A stretch of 64,000 nt of DNA from Candidatus Aminicenantes bacterium UBA647 (lineage in GTDB: Bacteria; Acidobacteriota; Aminicenantia; UBA2199), in contig DBOL01000103.1 of NCBI GenBank assembly GCA_002299555.1, positions 25,273 to 89,272 of the forward strand, given 5' to 3'. Under the pieces are notes generated by a model. The model was not told where the DNA came from, did not search any database, and saw nothing but the letters and a program-made list of their open reading frames with translations. A program made the translations under genes and the position numbers. This document shows, piece by piece, positions 34,414 to 43,490 of the stretch (its first letter is position 1; every line of letters starts with the position of its first letter).

Positions 34414-36684
34414 ATGGCAGATAAGACATTTGAAATAAGGGTTAGAGGAATTGTACAAGGGGTTGGTTTCCGTCCTTTTATCTACAGGGTCGCAAATGAG
34501 TTATCTCTGGCGGGAGAAGTCTTGAACGACACCGAGGGTGTTCTGATAAGGATAAATGCAAAAGCATTTGAAATACCAGGAATTGAAATGAAGATAAGGG
34601 GAGAATCCCCGGCTCTCTCGAAGATAAATTCAGTCGAGACCAAAGAGATAGAAAACAGAATTTTCACCACTTTTGAGGTGGTTGACAGTGAGATCACAAA
34701 TCAGAAAAGCGCTTTTATTCCACCCGATACTGCGATTTGTGAAGACTGCAGAAAAGAGCTTTTTGATAAAAATGATCACCGCTATAAATTCCCCTTTATC
34801 AATTGTACAAATTGCGGGCCAAGATTCAGTATTATCCGTGACGTTCCTTACGACAGGAAACAGACATCGATGGACAAATTCCCCATGTGCAGTAAATGCC
34901 GATCGGAATATGACGATCCATCAGATAGAAGGTTTCATACCGAACCAACCTCCTGTCCGATTTGCGGACCACGTTATTTCCTTTACGATAAAAACAAAAA
35001 ACTTCTGTCTGAACAAACAGGCGAAATAATTTCGATTTGTTCCGAATATCTGAAAAACGGAAAGATTGTGGCGATCAAAGGAGAAGGGGGATACCACCTC
35101 GCTGCAAATGCAAGGAATAGTGATACTATGAGAGAGTTGCGGGAAAGAAAACAACGCCCTTTCAAACCCTTTGCTTTAATGGTTAAAGATCTTGGTGTTG
35201 CAGAAGAATTCCTTGAAATATCAGAAATCGAGAGAAAACTCCTCCTTGGAAGAGAAAGGCCCATAGTAATACTAAAGGAGAAGAAAAAAAAAGTATCAGA
35301 TCTGGTTGCACCCGGATTAACACATCTTGGAATAATGCTCCCGTATACCCCGCTACAACATCTCATCTTCGAAAAGATATATGACATGGTCCTTATCATG
35401 ACCAGTGGAAATATAAGTGATGAGCCGATAATCTCAGACGAAGAAGAGCTCTTTGAAAAGCTTTCAGGTGTCGCAGACTATTTCATCACATCAGACAGAG
35501 AGATTATTCAACAATCTGATGATAGTGTCTTGTTTGTAAACGACAAGTCACCATATATGATAAGGAGAGCCAAAGGATTTGTCCCAATCCCGTTTTTCAG
35601 TTCACACTCAGGTTCAAACATATTTGCTGCCGGATCTGACATAAAAAACAGCTTTGCCCTCTCAAAAGAGGACCTCATATTCTTAAGCCAATATATTGGT
35701 GATCTGGAGAGCCCATTAACAGAGCAAAAATATATAAAAACAATTGATCATTTTAAGAATCTCTTTGAGATAGAACCAACCGTATTCGTTTCAGATCTTC
35801 ACCCCGGTTATTTTTCAACAAAGATAACAGACAGGCTTTGGAACAACTCCGGAACCAGGATTAAAGTCCAGCATCATCATGCACATATTGCAGCAGTATT
35901 GGAGGAAAACAATACTGATGATAAAGTTATCGGTATATCTTTTGACGGTACAGGTTTCGGTGAAGACGGGAACATCTGGGGTGGTGAATTCCTGATAGCG
36001 AATAAAAGAGAATATTCTCGAGCCGCTCATTTCAGCTATTTTCCTCTCCCCGGTGGGGAGGCTGCAATAAAAGATGTATGGCGGATCGGTTTGTCACTAC
36101 TCATCACTGCATTCGGGAAAGATACATTACCTGCAGATCCGAAAAGAAAAATTATTGCGGAATTAATAGAAAAGGGGATAAATTCTCCTTTATGTTGCAG
36201 CGTGGGGAGACTATTTGACGGAGTATCCTCAATACTTGGATTTTCAGATTCAATTTCAACTGAATCTGAAGCAGCCCAGCTTCTTGAAGAGGCGGCATTA
36301 CGATCAGATACTTCTCAGGTATTTCCGATGGAAATAACAGGTGGTACCAAAACTGACCCACTGATAATTAACAGCTCCCCACTTGTGAAAAAATTAGTTG
36401 AGAGTAAAGAAAGAGGTGTTTCAGTCGATGATCTTGCACTGGTATTCCACAATTCTATGGCAGATCTGGCTATAAAAGTTCTCAAATTGCTGAGAGAAAA
36501 AACCAACATTAATAAGGTAGCTCTGTCAGGAGGAGTTTTTCATAACAGGCTTTTATTAAGTATGGTGATAAAGAATCTTGAAACTGAAAAATTCGAAACC
36601 CTGCTGCCTGAAGAACTTCCGTTTAATGATGGAGCCATTGCATTCGGTCAGATAGCTTCGGCAAAAGCCAGGTTAAAAAATTAA
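34414..36684 (+). CDS. hypF: Carbamoyltransferase HypF (NiFe hydrogenase maturation)
   Basis: Makes the thiocarbamate on HypE that becomes the cyanide ligands of the NiFe site. Domain order is intact: acylphosphatase ('RVRGIVQGVGFRPFIYRVA', residues 7-25), two Cys4 zinc fingers (about 105-185, 'CEDCRKEL', 'CTNCGPRFS', 'CSKCRSEY', 'CPICGPRY'), YrdC-like domain (about 200-385, 'IKGEGGYHLAANA', 'KQRPFKPFA'), and a Kae1-like domain with 'HHHAHIAAVLEEN' and 'ISFDGTGFGEDGNIWGGEF'. 756 aa, normal. It serves the hydrogenase at 59766-64000 but lies 23 kb away and alone; hypCDE and hypAB are not in this window. Confidence 0.95.
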   Translation: MADKTFEIRVRGIVQGVGFRPFIYRVANELSLAGEVLNDTEGVLIRINAKAFEIPGIEMKIRGESPALSKINSVETKEIENRIFTTFEVVDSEITNQKSAFIPPDTAICEDCRKELFDKNDHRYKFPFINCTNCGPRFSIIRDVPYDRKQTSMDKFPMCSKCRSEYDDPSDRRFHTEPTSCPICGPRYFLYDKNKKLLSEQTGEIISICSEYLKNGKIVAIKGEGGYHLAANARNSDTMRELRERKQRPFKPFALMVKDLGVAEEFLEISEIERKLLLGRERPIVILKEKKKKVSDLVAPGLTHLGIMLPYTPLQHLIFEKIYDMVLIMTSGNISDEPIISDEEELFEKLSGVADYFITSDREIIQQSDDSVLFVNDKSPYMIRRAKGFVPIPFFSSHSGSNIFAAGSDIKNSFALSKEDLIFLSQYIGDLESPLTEQKYIKTIDHFKNLFEIEPTVFVSDLHPGYFSTKITDRLWNNSGTRIKVQHHHAHIAAVLEENNTDDKVIGISFDGTGFGEDGNIWGGEFLIANKREYSRAAHFSYFPLPGGEAAIKDVWRIGLSLLITAFGKDTLPADPKRKIIAELIEKGINSPLCCSVGRLFDGVSSILGFSDSISTESEAAQLLEEAALRSDTSQVFPMEITGGTKTDPLIINSSPLVKKLVESKERGVSVDDLALVFHNSMADLAIKVLKLLREKTNINKVALSGGVFHNRLLLSMVIKNLETEKFETLLPEELPFNDGAIAFGQIASAKARLKN

Positions 36685-37589
36685 TCCTTATTCAGATCCT
36701 CATAGTTTTGATAATTTACAAGATCGATCTTTTTATCAATATCTCTCGAAGTCCGCCTTATAAGACCTCCGAGCACTTTGCCGGCTCCCACTTCAGCATA
36801 TTTCTCCATGCCTTTCTCATTCAGCATTTTCAGAACTGCAGAATGCCAAAGCACCGGCCTTGAGACCTGCCTCCTGAGTCCATCCCTCACTTTATCCTTG
36901 TCGGTAATCTCTTCGACATCAACATTATTAATGATAGGGAATGTTAAATCCCTGAACTCAACATTATCCAGGTCCAATGACAACTTTTCTTCCGCCGGGA
37001 GCATTAATTCGGAATGGAATGGGGCCGAAACAGGAAGCATGACAGACTTCGGTGCATCCAGAACTTCAACAGCATTTTCAACTGCTCCCTTTTCTCCTGA
37101 AATTACTACCTGAGAAGAACTATTCCAATTGGCTATATTTACCACACCAATGATATTTTTCATTTTTTCTCTAACCTGATCGATATCAAGGCCTATAACA
37201 GCAGCCATCGCACCTTTCCCAACCGGTACTGCCGCCTGCATATATTTGCCCCTCTTGTGAACCAGCATTACTGCATCTTCATAATCGATCCCGCCTGCAC
37301 AAAGTACAGCTGAATACTCTCCAAGGCTATGGCCTGCCCCAAGTGCAGGTTCCTGCCCGAGAAGATTGAAAAGAATATAGGAAACCGTAAGGAGAGCAGG
37401 CTGAGTATTGTGTGTTAATTTCAATTCCTCTTCAGGTCCTTCAAAGCATATTTTCATGAAATCATAACCAAGAATTTCATTTGCGAGTTTAAAAGTTTTT
37501 CTCCCCAGATCACTTTTTTCAAACAGGTCTTTTCCCATTCCAACATATTGGGAACCCTGACCGGGGAATAAAAATGCTGTATCGTTCAT
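36681..37589 (-). CDS. fabD: Malonyl-CoA:ACP transacylase
   Basis: Loads malonyl groups on acyl carrier protein for fatty acid synthesis. 'AFLFPGQGSQYVGMGKDLF' start, active serine S88 in 'AGHSLGEYSAV', and the catalytic His in 'PVSAPFHSELM'. 302 aa from the ATG at 37589, which has AAAGGAG nine bases upstream and a promoter just before; the longer frame from 37637 would include the -10 box. Isolated from other fab genes. Its last four bases overlap the convergent hypF end. Confidence 0.94.
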   Translation of the reverse strand: MNDTAFLFPGQGSQYVGMGKDLFEKSDLGRKTFKLANEILGYDFMKICFEGPEEELKLTHNTQPALLTVSYILFNLLGQEPALGAGHSLGEYSAVLCAGGIDYEDAVMLVHKRGKYMQAAVPVGKGAMAAVIGLDIDQVREKMKNIIGVVNIANWNSSSQVVISGEKGAVENAVEVLDAPKSVMLPVSAPFHSELMLPAEEKLSLDLDNVEFRDLTFPIINNVDVEEITDKDKVRDGLRRQVSRPVLWHSAVLKMLNEKGMEKYAEVGAGKVLGGLIRRTSRDIDKKIDLVNYQNYEDLNKD

Positions 37590-37612
37590 AGAATTTGTCT
37601 CCTTTCCAGCCG

Positions 37613-37641
37613 ATTTTATCACTAAACCCAAACCCATGCAA
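37613..37641 (-). promoter_or_regulatory. Promoter of fabD
   Basis: Minus strand TTGCAT, 17 bases, TAAAAT; leader with AAAGGAG before the ATG at 37589. Confidence 0.55.
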
Positions 37642-37699
37642 TTATGTCAATATGGAACTTTTTTGAAATTGTATCGTTTAATATAAATTGGGGGCTGAT

Positions 37700-38437
37700 A
37701 TGAAAACAAAATTAACATTAATTTTTATTCTGATCTTTTTTTCACTGACATTTTTTTCCTTTGGATATAAATATGAAAAAACCATCGAAAAATCATTTAA
37801 AGCAGGTTCAGACTTTATTTTCGAGCTGGAAAATTGTAATGGGAATATTAGTGTAGTTACCTATAAAGGTGACACAATATACGTCAAGGCTAAAAAGTAT
37901 TCCAATAAAAAAGAATATTTTGAGAAAACAAAAGTAGTTTTCAACGACAGCGAAGGAAAGCTTAAAATAAATGTTAAAAGACCTTGGAAGAATTGTAAGG
38001 CTACTGTTAAGTTTTATGTCAAGTTACCACACAATATCTCACTTACAGAAATTGAAACGGTAAACGGTAGCATCTCAATTGAAGGTAAACTGAAAGATCT
38101 TAACGCAGATACGATTAACGGGCGGCTTTCATTTGAAGGCTCTTTTGAAGATGCTGAATTTAAAACAGTGAACGGTAATGTCGGAATTTACCTGAACAAA
38201 GCGATTGCTGGAGATCTCAGCGTTGAGACTGTCAATGGTTCTGTAAAATTGGAGATCAATAAAGATTCAAGTTTTAACCTTAAAGCAAATACTGTAAACG
38301 GATCTATCAAAAGTGACTTTAGTCTGTCGAGGACAAAACAATTTATCGGAAGTAAAATGGCCGGCACTATTAATAAAGGCAAATTTGATATAAAGTTGGG
38401 AACTGTTAATGGGAGCATTAAAGTTCTCGGAAATTAA
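37700..38437 (+). CDS. Exported DUF4097-type beta-repeat protein
   Basis: Signal peptide (residues 1-23, 'LTLIFILIFFSLTFFSFGY') followed by a repetitive beta-strand protein with six copies of a T-(V/I)-N-G motif: ETVNGSI, DTINGRL, KTVNGNV, ETVNGSV, NTVNGSI and GTVNGSI, spaced about 20 residues apart. This is the pattern of the DUF4097 'putative adhesin' family, expected to form a right-handed beta-helix in the periplasm or on the surface. Start at the ATG at 37700 (GGGGG upstream), not the TTG at 37688. A TATAAA box is at 37682-37687. Function unknown. Confidence 0.75.
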   Translation: MKTKLTLIFILIFFSLTFFSFGYKYEKTIEKSFKAGSDFIFELENCNGNISVVTYKGDTIYVKAKKYSNKKEYFEKTKVVFNDSEGKLKINVKRPWKNCKATVKFYVKLPHNISLTEIETVNGSISIEGKLKDLNADTINGRLSFEGSFEDAEFKTVNGNVGIYLNKAIAGDLSVETVNGSVKLEINKDSSFNLKANTVNGSIKSDFSLSRTKQFIGSKMAGTINKGKFDIKLGTVNGSIKVLGN

Positions 38438-38486
38438 AAGAATCCGATAAATAAACCATAACAATACAAATTCTACCGCTGTTTGA

Positions 38487-38492
38487 TATAAT
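38487..38492 (+). promoter_or_regulatory. -10 box of ispG, predicts a leaderless mRNA
   Basis: Perfect TATAAT followed by six bases (AGCATT) and the ATG at 38499, no Shine-Dalgarno sequence. The -35 region is poor, but a TG dinucleotide two bases before the hexamer approximates an extended -10. Confidence 0.5.
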
Positions 38493-38498
38493 AGCATT

Positions 38499-39539
38499 AT
38501 GAAAAGAGAGGTCTTTGTAGGAAATGTCGGGATTGGTGGTGATCACCCCGTTTCGATCCAGTCAATGACAACCACCGATACCAGTAATGCTGAGTCCACA
38601 ATTGATCAGATCAGGCAGCTCTATATTGCAGGATGTGAGATCATCAGAGTTGCCGTACCGGATCAGGATTCCATCTCGCCATTAAAAAAAATAAAATCCG
38701 AATCACCTATTCCTGTCATTGCCGACATCCATTTCAATCCGAACCTTGCTATGGGAGCAATTGATGCCGGAGTGGACGGGATCAGGATCAATCCCGGAAA
38801 TATAGGCAGTAAGGAAAAGCTGGGACGTATAATCAAGTCTGCTGCTGACCACAATATCTCGATCCGTATAGGTGTTAATTCGGGATCAATCGAGAAAAAA
38901 TATTTGATCCAGGGAAAAACCAGGGCTGAAATGATGGTCAATTCCGCCCTGGACAAAATAAAATTTTTTGAGGATTCAGATTTTTCAAACATTAAACTAT
39001 CACTGAAATCTTCAGATGTCATGGAGACGATCGATGCATACAGAAAAATTGACAGAGTGTGTGATTACCCCCTCCATCTGGGAATTACAGAGGCCGGGAC
39101 ATTATTTTCAGGAACTATTAAATCTTCCATAGGAATAGGGAGTCTTCTTGCGGCCGGGATAGGAAATACCATCAGGGTCTCACTCACAGACGATCCTATT
39201 GAAGAAGTAAAAGTGGCCGTAGAGATCCTTAAAGTATTGGGACTTCGGGAACGTGGAATTGAAGTTGTGTCCTGTCCTACATGTGCCCGGGTAAGTGTGG
39301 ATCTTATAAATATCGTAAAAGCATTTGAGGAGAAGCTTGGCAAACTCAAATTGAATAAGAATATAAAGATCGCAATCATGGGGTGTGAAGTAAATGGTCC
39401 GGGGGAAGCTAAAGAGGCAGACATTGGAATTGCTTTTTCAAAAAGTAAAGCTTATCTGTTCAGAAAGGGTAAAATGATCGAAAAGCTTGACCCTGCAAAT
39501 TCACTCGACCGTCTTCTGGAAATCATAAGAAATATCTGA
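38499..39539 (+). CDS. ispG: 4-hydroxy-3-methylbut-2-enyl diphosphate synthase (IspG/GcpE)
   Basis: 4Fe-4S enzyme of the MEP isoprenoid pathway, converting MEcPP to HMBPP. 'HPVSIQSMTTTDTSNAEST' near the start, 'VIADIHFNPNLAMGAID', 'IRINPGNIG', and the cluster cysteines in 'VSCPTCARVSVD' and 'IMGCEVNGPGEAKEADIG'. 346 aa, the short bacterial form. The ATG has no ribosome binding site and sits six bases behind the -10 box. No other MEP genes here. Confidence 0.95.
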   Translation: MKREVFVGNVGIGGDHPVSIQSMTTTDTSNAESTIDQIRQLYIAGCEIIRVAVPDQDSISPLKKIKSESPIPVIADIHFNPNLAMGAIDAGVDGIRINPGNIGSKEKLGRIIKSAADHNISIRIGVNSGSIEKKYLIQGKTRAEMMVNSALDKIKFFEDSDFSNIKLSLKSSDVMETIDAYRKIDRVCDYPLHLGITEAGTLFSGTIKSSIGIGSLLAAGIGNTIRVSLTDDPIEEVKVAVEILKVLGLRERGIEVVSCPTCARVSVDLINIVKAFEEKLGKLKLNKNIKIAIMGCEVNGPGEAKEADIGIAFSKSKAYLFRKGKMIEKLDPANSLDRLLEIIRNI

Positions 39540-39696
39540 CCTTTAATAAAGTTCCCATCTTTTTTCTGACTGAATCCAATGCGATTTCCCGAAACCCGTT
39601 AACTCCGAAATACTTCCATGTAAACGCAAATATTATTGCTTTACATAAATAATATTTGAGCAAAAAAACATTGTTTCCACCATTTTCACTTTTGAT

Positions 39697-39725
39697 TTGC
39701 AAATATTTCAAAGGGATGCTATACA
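39697..39725 (+). promoter_or_regulatory. Promoter of the POT transporter gene
   Basis: TTGCAA, 17 bases, TATACA; leader with AAAGGAG (39744-39750) five bases before the ATG at 39756. Confidence 0.6.
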
Positions 39726-39755
39726 TATCTTCATTACACTGAGAAAGGAGAAACG

Positions 39756-41078
39756 ATGGATACAAGTAAAAACACAACCTGGAAATTTCCAGCCACATTC
39801 TGGATTGCCAATCTGGTAGAATTTTTTGAGAGAGCTGCATACTATGCAGTCTTTATTGCAATAACTCTTTATCTGACAGATGTCGTTGGATATAATGATA
39901 TTTGGGCTGCCTGGATCAGCGGTGGATTTTCAGCCGGGCTATATTTTCTCCCGCCTTTCGCCGGGGCCCTTGCTGACAAGATCGGGTTCCGGAAAGGAGT
40001 TATCCTCGCATTTTCACTTCTCAGTATAGGATATTTATCACTTGGACTCTTCCCCTATAAGCTTAGTGTAATTCCTGCTCTTGTTATTGTTATGATAGGT
40101 GGATCTTTTATTAAATCGATCATTACCGGAACAGTTGCAGTCACAACAAATGAAGAGACAAGAGCAAGAGGTTATTCTCTTTTTTACATGGTCGTTAATA
40201 TAGGTGCTTTTCTCGGCAAGACATTTGCCGCACCCATGAGAATAAACATCGGTATAAAATCAATAAATTTCTTTTCTGCAACAATGACAGTCTTTGCACT
40301 CATCATTGTATATTTTTTTTATAAGAACTCAGATCAGAGGGGCAAGGGAAAATCACTTAAAGAGACATGGGCCGGGTTTATGAAGGTCGTTTCCAATCTC
40401 CGGCTGTTAACACTGATAATTATTGTTACCGGGTTCTGGATGATCCAGCATCAGCTTTATGCAACAATGCCGAAATATGTGATAAGGACTGTGGGGGAAC
40501 ACGCAAAGCCTGAATGGATCGCAAATGTAAATCCGGCAATAGTGATGATATTTGTTGTCCTGATAACTCAGTTGATGCGAAAAGTAAGGGCTGTCACCTC
40601 AATGACGATCGGAATGTTTATAATGCCTTTTTCAGCACTCACTATGGCATTAAGCCCGGTTCTTGAATCAGCAACAGGTCAGTCAGTTTCAATATTCGGG
40701 TTATTCACATTGCACCCTATCACTATAATGCTAATTTTTGGTATCATGCTTCAGGGGCTTGCTGAATGTTTTATTTCTCCAAGATATCTGGAATTCTTTT
40801 CACTTCAAGCTCCCAAGGGTGAAGAAGGATTATATCTCGGGTTTAGTCATCTCAATGCTTTCCTTGCTTCGTTTTTCGGATTTGGACTATCAGGCTATCT
40901 TCTTACAGAATACTGCCCCGATCCCAGATTTCTGACTGCTGCAGAAAAACTCCACGCATATGATAACGCTCATGTGATCTGGTATTATTTTGCGGCGATA
41001 GGAATGATATCGGCTATTGCACTTGTAATATACAACGTTGTTACAACGAGGATCGACAGAAAAAAAGAACTGGAGTAA
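39756..41078 (+). CDS. Proton-coupled oligopeptide transporter (POT/PTR2) family, MFS fold
   Basis: 440 aa, about 12-14 membrane helices. The first helix carries the POT signature ExxER in 'NLVEFFERAAYYAVF', used for proton coupling and peptide binding, followed by an MFS loop 'LADKIGFRKG'. 'GGSFIKSIITGTVAV' and 'YMVVNIGAFLGKTFA' parallel the PTR2 motif region. This supports uptake of di- or tripeptides, although some POT proteins carry nitrate or other solutes. Monocistronic; convergent with the nuclease at 41088 with nine bases between. Confidence 0.82.
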   Translation: MDTSKNTTWKFPATFWIANLVEFFERAAYYAVFIAITLYLTDVVGYNDIWAAWISGGFSAGLYFLPPFAGALADKIGFRKGVILAFSLLSIGYLSLGLFPYKLSVIPALVIVMIGGSFIKSIITGTVAVTTNEETRARGYSLFYMVVNIGAFLGKTFAAPMRINIGIKSINFFSATMTVFALIIVYFFYKNSDQRGKGKSLKETWAGFMKVVSNLRLLTLIIIVTGFWMIQHQLYATMPKYVIRTVGEHAKPEWIANVNPAIVMIFVVLITQLMRKVRAVTSMTIGMFIMPFSALTMALSPVLESATGQSVSIFGLFTLHPITIMLIFGIMLQGLAECFISPRYLEFFSLQAPKGEEGLYLGFSHLNAFLASFFGFGLSGYLLTEYCPDPRFLTAAEKLHAYDNAHVIWYYFAAIGMISAIALVIYNVVTTRIDRKKELE

Positions 41079-41087
41079 AAGCCTCCT

Positions 41088-42362
41088 TTATTGTCCGCCT
41101 GATATACCGGCAATCTTTCTCTTAAGACGGGCAAGCCTCTTTTCAAAATCTTTTCGTTGAGTTTCCGATATTTCCGCCAGTTCAAGCCCTTTCTGAACAA
41201 ACTCAACGGCTCCTGCAAAGTCTTTTTTTTTGTGTTCCAGATAAATGGACATCTCTCTTAGTGCAAGCTTATCTCCATAACCGGACAATATTTTCCACAA
41301 CTCTTCGGCTTCTTCGAATAGTTTTCTCTTTTTTTTTATAAGCGCAAGCCTCTTTACTGATTGCGCAATTATCTCATCTCTGACTGCATGTTTATTGATT
41401 TGGTTATAGAGTTTCTCTGCATCTGAAAATAATCCGGACTTCTCATTCAGGAGTGCCACTCCTAGCATTTCTCCTTCTTCTGAAGTTCTGGAAATATCAT
41501 CAATATAGCTGCAGCCCAGGAGGAGCAAAGCTGAAAGGCCTACAATGTCAAGTGCATTATGTTCAACTACTTTTTCGATCATTGAAAAATTCCCGGATCT
41601 GAGATATTCAAAATATAATCTGGGGATAAGGCTTCCATCTACATCATCATCTCTTGAGATATTCAGAAGTATATCTCCAAGATAACCCAGCTTTCTTGAT
41701 TCAAAAGTATTTTTCCATATCATCCTTGCAGGAGGCAGAAAGTCAAGATGAGGATAATCCAGTAGTGGAAATTTTTTCCTGTTCAACACATATCTTGTTT
41801 CCATAAGTGGATAATCAAAAGATTTACCGTTGTAAGTAACGACACCTTCTATGTCCAATTCATCAAGAAACCGGTCTACTTCGTCAAGGAATAATCCTTC
41901 TCTTGCAGGATCATTCAGAATAAATATCCGGACCTCAAAGGAGTTTCTGTCAATAAATCCAAACCCGAGCATGAAGGGGATCGTACCAGTCCCTCCCGAA
42001 AGTCCGGTCGTCTCAGTATCAAAATACAATAACTTCAGTGGATCTATTTTTGTAAGTTCAGGATCATTGAAAATTGTTGAAATTGTTGATGCTCTTTTTT
42101 CATTCCATTCACTAAGCGTAACTTTTCCAAAAATAGAACTCAGGGGATAATTGTAATTTATAACTTCATAATCACTATCAAAATTTATTTTTTCTCGAGG
42201 GCTCTCCTCTTTTTTCTCCAGAGATCGGTTCTTCAAATTTTTGTTGACAAGTTCTTCAAGTTTCAGTTTTGTTGATAGACTTTGTGAATCGGATACAGAT
42301 TCATTCAGATTTATTCTTTTTTTACCAACAATAAAGTCTAATTTTTTCTTAAGATCGCTCAT
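41088..42362 (-). CDS. YprB-type ribonuclease-H-like exonuclease with C-terminal TPR-like repeats
   Basis: The RNase H-like DEDD nuclease core begins at about residue 110: 'LYFDTETTGLSGGTGTIPFM' (DxE motif), 'VVTYNGKSFDYPLMETRY' and 'EHNALDIVGLSALLLLG' (late D). This is the arrangement of Bacillus YprB. The N-terminal 100 residues are Lys/Glu-rich and the C-terminal 110 residues look like three TPR/SEL-type helix pairs ('SDAEKLYNQIN', 'EEAEELWKILSG', 'GAVEFVQKGLELA'), as in other YprB-family proteins. Substrate unknown. Transcript probably leaderless (TATACT at 42371-42376). Confidence 0.8.
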   Translation of the reverse strand: MSDLKKKLDFIVGKKRINLNESVSDSQSLSTKLKLEELVNKNLKNRSLEKKEESPREKINFDSDYEVINYNYPLSSIFGKVTLSEWNEKRASTISTIFNDPELTKIDPLKLLYFDTETTGLSGGTGTIPFMLGFGFIDRNSFEVRIFILNDPAREGLFLDEVDRFLDELDIEGVVTYNGKSFDYPLMETRYVLNRKKFPLLDYPHLDFLPPARMIWKNTFESRKLGYLGDILLNISRDDDVDGSLIPRLYFEYLRSGNFSMIEKVVEHNALDIVGLSALLLLGCSYIDDISRTSEEGEMLGVALLNEKSGLFSDAEKLYNQINKHAVRDEIIAQSVKRLALIKKKRKLFEEAEELWKILSGYGDKLALREMSIYLEHKKKDFAGAVEFVQKGLELAEISETQRKDFEKRLARLKRKIAGISGGQ

Positions 42363-42370
42363 TTATTTCT

Positions 42371-42376
42371 AGTATA
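42371..42376 (-). promoter_or_regulatory. -10 box of the YprB-like gene
   Basis: Minus strand TATACT, eight bases before the ATG at 42362, no Shine-Dalgarno sequence. The -35 is not clear. Confidence 0.35.
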
Positions 42377-42436
42377 ACAATTTTAACACAGGAACAAACA
42401 TAAATTATAAAACCTGATATAAAACCGGTTGTTGTT

Positions 42437-43363
42437 TTAGTCTATGATGAAATTCATGGGGTTGATCGCTTTACCCATGAAGCGAACTTCATAGTGAAGA
42501 TGAGGCGCTGTACTCCGGCCCGTGTTCCCCACAAAACCGATCACCTGCCCTCTTGTAACCCGATCGCCTTCCTTAACATTGAATGCAGCTAAGTGACCGT
42601 ATCTGGTTGTATAACCAAAGTTGTGATCAATTATTACCATTTTTCCATAATAATCTCTGAACTCTGCGACAAGAATAACTCCATTTGCAGGTGCAATAAT
42701 TTTATTTCCGGATTGAGTTGCAATGTCCTGACCGTAGTGGAAACTCCTTTTTCCTGTAAGAGGATGAATTCTTCTTCCAAAAGAATTTGTAAGGTACCCT
42801 TTTGTCGGCCATATTGATGGTGTTGAGGACAATCTTACTTTTTGCTTGTCAATAACATTCTCAACAAATTGAAGCTCATTCTCCATCTTTTTTGCAGTAA
42901 TATTATTGTTTCTCGCTTTCTCGAGAATACCTACTTTCCTTTTAGGTATAGTGATATCCAGACTTTTATCTATAAGTTCAACATCTGAAGAAATATCTGC
43001 TATTGGCCCGCCACCCGTTCCTATCTCCTGCAGAGCTGAAGGCGAGGTGAGTCCTGCTGCAATGAGAATCCTTTTCTTAAAGTTTTCCATCTTAGTAAGA
43101 CTTCTCTGAGCTTTATCAACATTTCTTGTTAGCTCTGTAATAATCTTAGTTTTTCTAACATTTTCCACCTCAAGCCTTCCCATTTTTTGGCTGTCGATAG
43201 ACAAAGTGAGGTAATCAAAGATCACGTAACCGAACAAAGCTACAAGCAGAACAACTGCTACAAGTGAATTCCTGATGAATTTTGAAGATAAAAACAGCTC
43301 TTTATTGGTAGAAGTAGCGTCTGAAACAATTATTATGGAATATGACTTATTCTTTGATCTCAT
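42437..43363 (-). CDS. M23-family metallopeptidase (LytM) with coiled-coil N-terminus
   Basis: One membrane helix at about residues 28-50, a coiled-coil region (about 60-175), then an M23 domain: 'HYGQDIA' (HxxxD), 'VIIDHNFGYTTRYGHLA' and 'APHLHYEVRF' (HxH), the full set of zinc ligands, so it is likely an active peptidoglycan endopeptidase rather than an EnvC-like activator. Anchored on the periplasmic side. 308 aa. GAAGGT precedes the ATG. Divergent from the response regulator gene. Confidence 0.9.
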   Translation of the reverse strand: MRSKNKSYSIIIVSDATSTNKELFLSSKFIRNSLVAVVLLVALFGYVIFDYLTLSIDSQKMGRLEVENVRKTKIITELTRNVDKAQRSLTKMENFKKRILIAAGLTSPSALQEIGTGGGPIADISSDVELIDKSLDITIPKRKVGILEKARNNNITAKKMENELQFVENVIDKQKVRLSSTPSIWPTKGYLTNSFGRRIHPLTGKRSFHYGQDIATQSGNKIIAPANGVILVAEFRDYYGKMVIIDHNFGYTTRYGHLAAFNVKEGDRVTRGQVIGFVGNTGRSTAPHLHYEVRFMGKAINPMNFIID

Positions 43364-43374
43364 TTTACCTTCGA

Positions 43375-43403
43375 CTTATACATTATAACAATGATTAAGT
43401 CAA
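43375..43403 (-). promoter_or_regulatory. Promoter of the M23 peptidase gene
   Basis: Minus strand TTGACT, 17 bases, TATAAG; the ATG at 43363 follows after 11 bases that include GAAGGT. A TATAAT seven bases upstream of the -10 is too close to the -35. Confidence 0.5.
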
Positions 43404-43441
43404 GTTATAGACTACCTTTTCAAAAAAACTTCTCCCTTTTC

Positions 43442-43470
43442 TTGACATTTTTATCTAAAAAATGTTAAAA
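43442..43470 (+). promoter_or_regulatory. Promoter of the response regulator gene
   Basis: Perfect TTGACA, 17 bases, TTAAAA; AGGGGGG (43481-43487) lies three bases before the ATG at 43491. Confidence 0.6.
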
Positions 43471-43490
43471 GTCTATCTGTAGGGGGGATT

